NCBI GenBank assembly: GCA_019420405.1
Contig: JAHZHF010000115.1
Location: forward strand, 1-9,003
Reading direction: 5' to 3'
DNA: 9,003 nt
From: Clostridiales bacterium
GTDB lineage: Bacteria > Bacillota > Clostridia > Lachnospirales > Lachnospiraceae
The notes under the pieces are model-generated. The model made no database searches. It was not told the origin of the DNA and worked only from the letters and a program-made list of their open reading frames with translations. Positions 1 through 5,418 of this stretch are shown piece after piece. The position numbers and the translations under genes are program-made. How positions within the stretch are numbered: position 1 is the first letter of the stretch; each line of letters opens with the position of its first letter.

Positions 1-93
1 TCTTCCCAGATTCCGGAACGAAGCATGTAACGCCTGTTTCCTTCATCAGAATACGATTTTCAAAACATTCCGCCCCGCTTCCGGCCGTATTTA
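1..93. other. Left-edge sequence, no gene assigned
   Basis: These 93 bases lie downstream of the cupin gene. A leftward frame from an ATG at 46 stays open to the window edge (it begins MKETGVTCF), but it has no recognisable ribosome binding site and too few codons to identify. Rightward frames are also open for short stretches. The part next to the 30-bp repeat (about 70-93) resembles the outside flank of the right repeat copy, sharing a CCGGAAG block, so the repeat homology decays outwards rather than stopping sharply. No terminator hairpin was seen for the leftward operon. Confidence 0.3.
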
Positions 94-123
94 ACAGAAA
101 ATGTTAGTGCACTAAATAGCTGA
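94..123 (-). repeat. Left copy of 30-bp inverted repeat flanking the catabolic module
   Basis: These 30 bases are the exact reverse complement of 4931-4960. The centre is the perfect 12-bp palindrome TTAGTGCACTAA (105-116), which fits the TNGT-N2-ACNA pattern bound by FadR-type GntR proteins. The stop codon and last codons of the cupin gene lie inside the repeat. Read in the direction of transcription, both copies follow the last gene of their unit in the same orientation. There is no U-run after the palindrome, so it does not look like an intrinsic terminator. Whether it is a mobile-element end, a recombination site or a duplicated binding site is not settled. Confidence 0.85.
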
Positions 124-474
124 TCTTTTGTCATAGAGAATCAATGCAATCATCTCAATCGGCCCTCCCACTGCCTCTATTGAATGCCCTTCTCCTGCGC
201 CGCAGAAAAATACGTCACCGGGGTGAACCTCTGTCACTGTTCCGTTGTCATTATATTTCCCTTCGCCGCTCATAATGTAGTAAGTCTCCGACTCATTCTG
301 ATGTACATGGTATCCGATGGCACTGCCCGGATACACTGTTGTGTGGGCGAACACCCGGCCCGCACAGTACATCTCTTCCTCACCTTTGAGAAGATTCCTG
401 ACCTTGATTTCTCCTGTACCGCCAAACGGAGCCGGTTTCTTCTCGAAAGTAATCATTTCTTTTCTGCGAATCAT
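112..474 (-). CDS. Small single-domain cupin protein
   Basis: A protein of about 120 residues with one cupin (Cupin_2) beta-barrel. Motif 1 is visible as GYHVHQNESETYY (residues 54-66), with likely metal ligands H56, H58 and E63 followed by a conserved glycine. Motif 2 is HPGDVFFCGAGEGHSI (84-99), with the fourth ligand H97. Such proteins bind a divalent metal and may act as dioxygenases, isomerases or sugar/acid-binding accessory proteins; the specific reaction cannot be told. The ATG at 474 was chosen because GTGAGG lies 8 bases upstream and the gene then begins 22 bases after the preceding enzyme gene ends. The longer in-frame extension to 573 would overlap that gene and looks spurious; an ATG at 456 is a weaker alternative. 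It is the last gene of the leftward operon, and its stop codon lies inside the 30-bp flanking repeat. Confidence 0.85.
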   Translation of the reverse strand: MIRRKEMITFEKKPAPFGGTGEIKVRNLLKGEEEMYCAGRVFAHTTVYPGSAIGYHVHQNESETYYIMSGEGKYNDNGTVTEVHPGDVFFCGAGEGHSIEAVGGPIEMIALILYDKRSAI

Positions 475-496
475 AATTGCTGCCTCACTTATCCTG

Positions 497-1471
497 TTAT
501 TCTTTATTGAACTTCGCCGCTTTCTCGTTGAACTCATCTTCCATGTCGATCCAGCAGTTGAGTCCCATATCAATCCACTGATTCCGCTCTTCCGGCGTCA
601 TTCCTCCCATGTCATGCTCGTCCGCATATACGGTATTTCTCTCTGCCACTACATGTTTAGAGTAGTCATAGATTCCGTACATGGAGGCTTTCTCCATATA
701 ATGACACGTGATGAAGTTAAACCCGTACGGTTCAATGTCACTTAAGTACACATCCGGTTTCCCGTTCTTTGACATTACATCCGGCCACATCTTCCAGCCC
801 TTAACTTCTGCGCCTACGCGTTTCGCCTCATCGATTGTCTTAAGACCGATAATCAGCGTCATAATATCCACGCCCATATCCTCAGCCATAGCAACCGCTG
901 CCTTACAGCGGGTGATCGCTTCATCCAGTCCATATTTCAGCTTGCACTCTGTCCGCGCGATCACAAGAAAATCCGTCCCCTTCGCTGCCGAAAGTGCAGC
1001 GGCAATTTTCGCCAGCCATTCTTCTCTTCCAATTACAGCATGGTCGATATCGCCCTCTTTATATCCCTTCATCATGGCAGCTCCCCAGCGGTTCCAGCCG
1101 CGGATTCCCGTCGTGTCGTCCAGGGTGCATCCCTTCGCTCCTGCGCTGATGAGCCTGCGGATCAGACGGTAAGTTGTAAGAGGAGTTTCACCGAAACCGT
1201 CATCTGCATCTATAATAATAGGCAGTGACGAATAATTGCAGATCCGCTCCGTACTCTGTACCAGGTCGTCCGCTGTAATCATACCGATGTCCGGCAGCCC
1301 CACAACGCTCTCTGCGAGCTGGCCCCCGCTTAAAAGCGCCGCCTTAAATCCGGCCAGTTCTGCTGCCCTGGCTGTTCTGCAATCCCAGATACAGGGAGCA
1401 AATATCTGTTCTTTTGCTACAAGCTCCTTAAAAGACGGAACCGTTTTTTTCTTCAATATACTCAGGTTCAT
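497..1471 (-). CDS. PEP mutase/isocitrate lyase superfamily enzyme, paralogue 2
   Basis: A 324-residue TIM-barrel enzyme of the PEP mutase/isocitrate lyase superfamily, whose members make or break C-C or P-C bonds next to a 2-oxo or 2-hydroxy carboxylate with Mg2+. The N-terminal strand reads FAPCIWDCRTARAAELAGF (24-42), where family members usually have PGxYDAxSA. LLSGG follows at 46-50. The metal-binding stretch IIIDADDGFG (85-94) keeps both aspartates (D88, D90). The next acidic site is LDD (117-119), where PrpB-type enzymes have E. The active-site loop after it is TGIRGWNRWGAAMM and lacks the KRCGH motif with the catalytic cysteine of methylisocitrate and isocitrate lyases, so plain lyase chemistry is doubtful. 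The C-terminal extension, rich in W, M and acidic residues (285-324), differs from paralogue 1. The start has AGGAGG 8 bases upstream. It begins 20 bases after the permease stop and 22 bases precede the cupin start, consistent with one transcript. Automatic names such as carboxyvinyl-carboxyphosphonate phosphorylmutase should not be trusted. Confidence 0.88.
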   Translation of the reverse strand: MNLSILKKKTVPSFKELVAKEQIFAPCIWDCRTARAAELAGFKAALLSGGQLAESVVGLPDIGMITADDLVQSTERICNYSSLPIIIDADDGFGETPLTTYRLIRRLISAGAKGCTLDDTTGIRGWNRWGAAMMKGYKEGDIDHAVIGREEWLAKIAAALSAAKGTDFLVIARTECKLKYGLDEAITRCKAAVAMAEDMGVDIMTLIIGLKTIDEAKRVGAEVKGWKMWPDVMSKNGKPDVYLSDIEPYGFNFITCHYMEKASMYGIYDYSKHVVAERNTVYADEHDMGGMTPEERNQWIDMGLNCWIDMEDEFNEKAAKFNKE

Positions 1472-1491
1472 TTTCTATTCCTCCTGTCTTT

Positions 1492-2808
1492 CTATGCGAT
1501 CGGATATAAAATATTGCCCAGTATAATCGCTACGAACATTGCGATCAGCGTAATAACAACCGTTGTCGCAAACAGGTGCTTATAGCCGTCCTTGTAAGAA
1601 ATACCGGAGATTGCCAGAACCGCTACGATACCACCGCTGTGCGGGAGGCTGTCCAGTCCGGTAGATGCGATAACTCCGACTCTGTGGAGGATCGACGGGT
1701 CTACACCCATATTTACAAATGTCTCACCCAGCGCTGACAAAGTAGTGGAAAGTCCGCCCATTCCGGATGCGTTAAGTCCGCAAAGAAGAGTTGTCGCTAT
1801 ACCGAAGATCAGCAGCGGGTTTCCTCCGGACTGCGTAAAGTTCAGGATAAAATCTACGATCTTCTCAAATCCCGGCGCAACCTTCACCACGCTTCCGATT
1901 CCTACGATCGCTGACGCTGTAATCGTCGTGGAAGCGGCGCTGTTGATTACTTCTGACATCGGCTGAAGGATCTCTTTTCCTTTCAGGTTCTTAAAGAACA
2001 AAAGGGCACAGAGAACGATTCCGCTTAAAAGCGCTACTGTAATATCCGTATTGAACACATTCAGAACAACCGCGATTGCAATAATCGGGAGAACTGAGAG
2101 AACTGGATTCGGGATCTTTCCTTCTGCCTCCAGCTTATCCGCTTCTGCCAGAACGCGGTTCGTGTCTTCGTCAGCCTGGAATCCGATGTTATTCTTCCGT
2201 GCTTTTTTGATCTCATGGCTGAAATAGATCACCTGCAGGACAAATGTTACAACAGCCGCCACAATACCAACCAGCGGTGCAGCCATAGCAGTTGTATCCA
2301 GGTAAGTCGTCGGAATAATATTCTGTATGGATGGATTTCCCGGAAGCATCGTTACCCAGGTAAAAATTCCTGCTCCGATCGATGCCGGGATCAGGTATCG
2401 CGGAAGGTTTCCCTTTCTGAAAATTGCAAGTGCGATCGGGTAGAGTGCAAAACACGCCACCATAGATGACACACCGCCGTATGTAAGAAGCGCTCCGGCC
2501 AAAATAATTGCCGGGATCGCTCTGGCCTCACCCAGTTTATTGATAATTACCGTAGCCAGGGATCTCGCAGCTCCTGTCATGTCCATCAGCTTCGACAGGA
2601 TCGCCCCAAGCAGAAGCATCAGCCAGGACGACTGCACAAATGACGCAAGTCCGCCCATATAGTCTTCCGTCACTGTGGTAAGCACATTCATTCCGCTGAG
2701 AAGTGCAATGAATATGATTGAGATCAGTGCCGCTACCGTGACAGGAATTTTCTTCAATGTCAGGACAAGCAGAATCACCAGTCCCAATATAATAGCCAGC
2801 ATATCCAT
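1492..2808 (-). CDS. GntP-family (gluconate/organic acid:H+ symporter type) permease
   Basis: A 438-residue, very hydrophobic inner-membrane protein with roughly 12 predicted membrane segments, the usual size for the GntP family. The N-terminus (MDMLAIILGLVILLVLTLKK, then IPVTVAALISII) and the re-entrant-looking stretch LPGNPSIQNIIPT (155-167) resemble this family. A charged cytoplasmic loop lies at about 197-233 (SHEIKKARKNN...AEADKLEAEGK). The second half carries glycine/serine-rich motifs (LNASGMGGLSTTLSALG; LDSLPHSGGIVAVLAISG) typical of the transport core. GntP members import gluconate, related sugar acids, hydroxybutyrate or other small carboxylates with protons; the substrate here is probably the acid handled by the two flanking enzymes. 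The ATG at 2808 has GAGGAGG about 9 bases upstream. It is the second gene of the operon, about 100 bases after the first enzyme gene. A CitMHS- or other ion-transporter-superfamily assignment is the main alternative. Confidence 0.87.
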   Translation of the reverse strand: MDMLAIILGLVILLVLTLKKIPVTVAALISIIFIALLSGMNVLTTVTEDYMGGLASFVQSSWLMLLLGAILSKLMDMTGAARSLATVIINKLGEARAIPAIILAGALLTYGGVSSMVACFALYPIALAIFRKGNLPRYLIPASIGAGIFTWVTMLPGNPSIQNIIPTTYLDTTAMAAPLVGIVAAVVTFVLQVIYFSHEIKKARKNNIGFQADEDTNRVLAEADKLEAEGKIPNPVLSVLPIIAIAVVLNVFNTDITVALLSGIVLCALLFFKNLKGKEILQPMSEVINSAASTTITASAIVGIGSVVKVAPGFEKIVDFILNFTQSGGNPLLIFGIATTLLCGLNASGMGGLSTTLSALGETFVNMGVDPSILHRVGVIASTGLDSLPHSGGIVAVLAISGISYKDGYKHLFATTVVITLIAMFVAIILGNILYPIA

Positions 2809-2908
2809 GTGATATTTCCTCCTCTTCTCCTCAGCGGGCAGTGCTGTCCTTTTGCATATACCCGCCTCAGATTTTCATATAGTCCGTTTGCTTTACCAGT
2901 CGGATTCT
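2809..2908 (-). other. 100-base gap inside the leftward operon
   Basis: This is the only sizeable gap between operon genes; the other two are about 20 bases. It contains a weak GCGGG/CCCGC inverted repeat (5-bp stem, long loop) and ends in the strong GAGGAGG ribosome binding site of the permease gene. No convincing second promoter, attenuator or small gene was found. It could modulate permease expression relative to the first enzyme, but that is only inference. Confidence 0.35.
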
Positions 2909-3862
2909 TTACAGCCTCTCTTCAATGTCTACTTTCTTAAATCCTTCCGGATAATCATCCACGTGATGTCCTACGATTGTGTACTCTTTATCCTGACCGG
3001 TAAAACGGTTCTCCAGCTCCAGGTAATCCTGCGGCGCAAACATCGGGCTTGCGCTGAAATCCGGTTTTCCTGTTCCGGACGCATGAGTAAATGTATATGC
3101 TACACTCTGATTCTTGAAGTTCTCTTTGCCGTGCTCAAGCATTCCTTCCATCGCTGCTTTCATTGTAAAGTGGGTAGAGCAGAGTTTGAATCCAAGATCC
3201 GTAAGCTGCTCCATCGTTACGTTCGGCACGCCGTTGTCCGCTCTTACGTCTGCGAAAATCTTCCAGCCCGGAACCATCTCCGCCATCTGTTTTGCGTGCT
3301 CATAGTCAGTGATCAGAACCATCATGGCCATATCCGCGCCCAGATCCATCGCTTCTTTCAGCCTCTCACAGCCTTCTTTCATCTGTTCCGGATCATAAGG
3401 ATTCGCGTTGGATCTTGCAATCAGAAGAGTATCCGTTCCCTCCAATGCAGCAACCGCAGCTTTTACCTTCGCCAGATATTTATCTCGCGGAAGAATTGAC
3501 GTGGACTCTTCCATATCACAGGAATCCTCTAACTGGAGCGCTGCAGCTCCGGCTCTTGAAAGAATCTTCGCAGAGCGGTAAACCGCCAGCGGTCCGCCAA
3601 ATCCATCCTCAATATCAGCAATCAACGGAATCGAACTTGTCTGAGACACTCTCGCCACTACACCTTCAAGGTCTGTCAGATTCGTAAATCCATAATCAAT
3701 CACACCGTTTAAGCTGATAGAAACTTCTCCGCCGCTCAACAGACTGATCGGGAAACCACACATTTCCACAGCCCGCTGGGACGCACAATCGTACACACAC
3801 GGAACAAGAATACACTGATCTGATGCTTCTAAAATTTCTCTTAATGTCTTTTTGCTTGCCAT
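2909..3862 (-). CDS. PEP mutase/isocitrate lyase superfamily enzyme, paralogue 1
   Basis: First gene of the leftward operon, encoding a 317-residue TIM-barrel enzyme of the PEP mutase/isocitrate lyase superfamily. Visible hallmarks are LVPCVYDCASQRAVEMCGF (19-37), LLSGG (41-45), the metal stretch LIADIEDGFGG (80-90) and LED (111-113). The second acidic metal ligand is E85 where most family members have D. The loop that follows LED is very short and reads SCDMEESTSILPRDKY; it has no KRCGH motif or catalytic cysteine, so methylisocitrate or isocitrate lyase activity is unlikely. Oxaloacetate decarboxylase-like, hydrolase-like or new lyase activities are possible. The C-terminal part (260-317) is polar and unlike paralogue 2. 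The open frame runs further upstream to 4024, but the ATG at 3862 is chosen: AAGGAGG lies 9-10 bases before it, the predicted promoter is between the two points, and the extra 54 residues look non-coding. The pairing with a permease and FCD-type regulator suggests catabolism of a short carboxylic or hydroxy acid. Confidence 0.88.
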   Translation of the reverse strand: MASKKTLREILEASDQCILVPCVYDCASQRAVEMCGFPISLLSGGEVSISLNGVIDYGFTNLTDLEGVVARVSQTSSIPLIADIEDGFGGPLAVYRSAKILSRAGAAALQLEDSCDMEESTSILPRDKYLAKVKAAVAALEGTDTLLIARSNANPYDPEQMKEGCERLKEAMDLGADMAMMVLITDYEHAKQMAEMVPGWKIFADVRADNGVPNVTMEQLTDLGFKLCSTHFTMKAAMEGMLEHGKENFKNQSVAYTFTHASGTGKPDFSASPMFAPQDYLELENRFTGQDKEYTIVGHHVDDYPEGFKKVDIEERL

Positions 3863-3885
3863 AGTTGCAAACCTCCTTAATCGTT

Positions 3886-3895
3886 TTGTATACAT
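3886..3895. promoter_or_regulatory. Candidate GntR operator O1 (TTGTATACAT)
   Basis: The ten bases TTGTATACAT, centred on palindromic GTATAC, lie between the predicted start of the leftward transcript and its first gene. The identical ten bases recur at 4097-4106. FCD-type GntR regulators commonly recognise TTGTNTACAA-like palindromes. A repressor here would block the catabolic operon. Binding by the neighbouring regulator is inferred from position. Confidence 0.6.
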
Positions 3896-3907
3896 CATCG
3901 TTTCATG

Positions 3908-3915
3908 TTGTATAC
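3908..3915. promoter_or_regulatory. Candidate GntR operator O2 (TTGTATAC)
   Basis: TTGTATAC, sharing eight bases with the O1 and O3 sites, lies over the predicted transcription start of the leftward operon, a few bases past its -10 box. Its spacing from O1 is 22 bases, about two helical turns, so two dimers could bind on the same DNA face. Confidence 0.55.
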
Positions 3916-3919
3916 CGAA

Positions 3920-3948
3920 AGTATATATCAATCTTTTTTGTTGTTCAA
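3920..3948 (-). promoter_or_regulatory. Predicted sigma-A promoter of the catabolic operon
   Basis: Read on the minus strand, TTGAAC (3943-3948) and TATACT (3920-3925) are separated by exactly 17 bases. The -10 box has five of six consensus bases. The expected start of transcription, near 3913, falls inside the O2 motif, with a leader of about 50 bases to the first ATG. Confidence 0.6.
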
Positions 3949-4060
3949 TACACATATTACATAAAAATACATATGACTTATTATGCATTTTGCACAATAA
4001 AAAGCAGTATTTCCAGAAAATCACGCTTTTATTTTGTTATTAAAATATCAATTTTTACAG

Positions 4061-4089
4061 TTGAAAAAAACAACAGAAGGGCATATAAT
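4061..4089 (+). promoter_or_regulatory. Predicted sigma-A promoter of the gntR-type gene
   Basis: TTGAAA (4061-4066) and a perfect TATAAT (4084-4089) are separated by exactly 17 bases, a near-ideal vegetative promoter. The expected transcription start near 4096 abuts operator O3, giving a leader of about 100 bases before the ATG at 4199. Confidence 0.7.
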
Positions 4090-4096
4090 ATACTTG

Positions 4097-4106
4097 TTGT
4101 ATACAT
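4097..4106. promoter_or_regulatory. Candidate GntR operator O3 (TTGTATACAT)
   Basis: This is an exact copy of the ten-base O1 motif, placed at the predicted +1 of the regulator gene. The arrangement fits autorepression by the regulator. A related but weaker palindrome, AGTATACT, lies at 4162-4169 in the leader. Confidence 0.6.
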
Positions 4107-4198
4107 GATGCGCCATAAAAATATCAGTTCAGCCCGCCAGTTTCAGACATCCGGCCGTATTAGTATACTGTTTCTAAAGTTAGGGGGTAAAATAAATT

Positions 4199-4909
4199 AT
4201 GTCTATTCATTCAAAAGACAAAAAGAACTATCTGTATTCTGAACTGAAAGATAAACTGATCACCTGCGTCTATCCGCCTGGAACAATATTAAACGAAATG
4301 CAGCTCGCACAGGAATACGGCGTCAGCAGAACTCCTGTCCGCGAAGCGATCAGCCGCCTCGAAAACGACGGTTACCTGAAAATCCTTCCCAAAAAGGGAA
4401 TTTATGTAACTGATATTTCCATCTCAGATGTACTGCAGATCTTTCAGGCCCGCATTGAACTGGAACCTGTTGCCCTCAGACTGGCAGCCCCATATCTGGA
4501 TGACAATGAGATTTTGATGTTTAAAGAACGGTTATGCGACGACTCAATGACCCTTGACGCTTCCCTGCGGCTGGATACCGCCATGCATTTATTCATCATA
4601 GAACACTGTGGAAACCGTTATATTATCGATATTATGCGCAAGGTATTTGACGATAATACACGTATTGTCATAGCAAGCAAGCAGAACCAGGTAAAGATCC
4701 ACAATGCCAAAAAAGAGCATCTGCAGATTCTCGACAGTCTGCTCGCAAAGGATGATATCAGCAAAACCGAGCGGCTCATGCGCACCCATCTCGAGACCTG
4801 CAAGAGAGCTTCCCTTGACTATTTCTACTCCTTTGACTTTACCCATGAGGTACCTGAGAAGGCACAGTACAGGGAGGAGCTCAGGCGGCTTTCCGCTGAT
4901 CTGGGATAA
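4199..4909 (+). CDS. GntR-family transcriptional regulator, FadR/FCD subfamily
   Basis: A 236-residue DNA-binding regulator of normal family length. Residues about 10-72 form the winged helix-turn-helix, with the GntR signature LAQEYGVSRTPVREAISRLE (36-55) and wing GYLKILPKKGIYV (58-70). Residues about 78-210 form the all-helical FCD effector domain. The likely metal-ligand set is D126 and H130 (LDTAMH), H174 (KEHLQIL) and H197 (RTHLE). FCD domains of this type bind a carboxylate through the metal, which fits the neighbouring organic-acid operon. The gene is transcribed away from that operon across a 336-base divergent region holding both promoters and three TTGTATAC sites, so it most probably represses the operon and itself until its acid ligand appears. 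The ATG at 4199 follows AGGGGGT at a rather long spacing of about 11 bases. Identification as FCD-GntR is firm; effector and target are inferred. Confidence 0.93.
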   Translation: MSIHSKDKKNYLYSELKDKLITCVYPPGTILNEMQLAQEYGVSRTPVREAISRLENDGYLKILPKKGIYVTDISISDVLQIFQARIELEPVALRLAAPYLDDNEILMFKERLCDDSMTLDASLRLDTAMHLFIIEHCGNRYIIDIMRKVFDDNTRIVIASKQNQVKIHNAKKEHLQILDSLLAKDDISKTERLMRTHLETCKRASLDYFYSFDFTHEVPEKAQYREELRRLSADLG

Positions 4910-4930
4910 TGCGGCTTTTTGAATAACAGT

Positions 4931-4960
4931 TCAGCTATTTAGTGCACTAACATTTTCTGT
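4931..4960 (+). repeat. Right copy of 30-bp inverted repeat flanking the catabolic module
   Basis: An exact reverse complement of 94-123, lying 21 bases after the stop codon of the GntR gene. It carries the same TTAGTGCACTAA palindrome (4938-4949). Beyond the perfect part, weaker similarity to the left flank continues for about 20 bases with one indel (CCGGAAG shared). The pair encloses the four-gene operon and its regulator exactly, with almost no other DNA. Confidence 0.85.
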
Positions 4961-4979
4961 CAAAATGTGTCCGGAAGTG

Positions 4980-5011
4980 TTACTGCCTAAACAGGCTGAC
5001 AAATGCAGTAA
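4980..5011 (+). other. Hairpin upstream of the terminator-like stem
   Basis: TTACTGC (4980-4986) is perfectly complementary to GCAGTAA (5005-5011), a 7-bp stem with an 18-base loop that itself contains CCT/AGG. It lies one base before a stronger hairpin, so the 3' region of the gntR transcript would be doubly structured. A role in 3'-end protection is possible but not shown. Confidence 0.45.
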
Positions 5012-5012
5012 T

Positions 5013-5066
5013 GGCGCGGCTTGAGGACTCTCGGTTACGAAAGTCTTCCGGCCGCGCCTTATTTCT
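5013..5066 (+). terminator. Probable intrinsic terminator after the gntR-type gene
   Basis: GGCGCGGC (5013-5020) pairs perfectly with GCCGCGCC (5051-5058). Inside this, GAGGACT pairs with AGTCTTC (one G-U pair), leaving a 12-base loop. The stem is followed by TTATTTCT, a moderate U-rich tail. The structure is about 100 bases past the gene's stop codon, which is long but acceptable. Confidence 0.55.
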
Positions 5067-5069
5067 GGA

Positions 5070-5407
5070 AGCTATATATTCATTGACTTCTGTCTTGAAA
5101 AAAACAGAAAACAGCCCCATTTCAAGAAAGATTCTGCGGGGATGGAGGATGGCGAGGGGCGCCTTCGGAAGGGGATTAGTAAAACTTAAAGTACCGGATA
5201 CGGATGTTAGGGCAGGCGGGGCGCTTGTCTGAGCGTCAGCGAGTTAAGCCCCGGCTGTCCTTGCCTTTAATCCGTATCCGGTACTTTGTAGTTTCACTTA
5301 TTCCCTGGAGCGAAGTCCTGAGCCGTCCTCCATCCCCGCAGAATACGTTTGAGAATCGGTTCTGTTTTCGGACGTTTTGAATTCGGAAGCTATTGAACTT
5401 TATAGCT
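5070..5407. repeat. 338-bp long-palindrome intergenic element, copy 1
   Basis: The two halves of this element are imperfect reverse complements. The best arms are AAAGTACCGGATACGGAT (5188-5205) against 5270-5287, 18 bp perfect, and 5131-5153 against 5322-5344, 23 bp with one mismatch (left arm ATTCTGCGGGGATGGAGGA followed by TGGC). The outer ends are AGCTATA and TATAGCT, and the apex is CTGA-GCG-TCAG (5229-5239). It sits between the 3' ends of two convergent genes, the regulator and the histidine kinase. No credible protein is encoded; a 73-codon frame across it is fortuitous. The right arm (5307-5407) is found again, inverted, at 8903-9003, so this belongs to a repeat family. A MITE-like element or dispersed structured repeat is likely. 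No target-site duplication was evident. Confidence 0.8.
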
Positions 5408-5418
5408 GATTTTCTATA

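Noticed and set aside
105..116. TTAGTGCACTAA as an intrinsic terminator
   Set aside because: With a minimal loop the stem is only about 4 bp and no U-run follows it.
475..573. N-terminal extension of the cupin to 573
   Set aside because: It overlaps the end of the preceding enzyme gene by 77 bases, adds no recognisable cupin sequence, and an internal ATG at 474 with GTGAGG fits operon spacing.
708..1172. 154-codon plus-strand frame opposite paralogue 2
   Set aside because: It is antisense to a well-supported enzyme gene with strong family motifs; its composition is what a shadow frame gives.
497..3862. Methylcitrate cycle operon (PrpB-like lyases)
   Set aside because: Neither enzyme has the KRCGH loop and no methylcitrate synthase or dehydratase gene is present.
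3863..4024. Upstream extension of the first PEP mutase/isocitrate lyase-type gene to an ATG at 4024
   Set aside because: The added 54 residues are low-complexity and cysteine-rich, overlap the predicted promoter and operators, and the ATG at 3862 has an excellent AAGGAGG site.
4885..4918. CCGC/GCGG stem with CTTTTT at the end of the gntR-type gene as terminator
   Set aside because: The stem is only 4 bp with a long loop and lies partly inside the coding region; the hairpin at 5013-5058 is much stronger.
5011..5232. 73-codon plus-strand reading frame
   Set aside because: It runs through the terminator-like hairpin and the left arm of the palindromic element, has no ribosome binding site and looks fortuitous.
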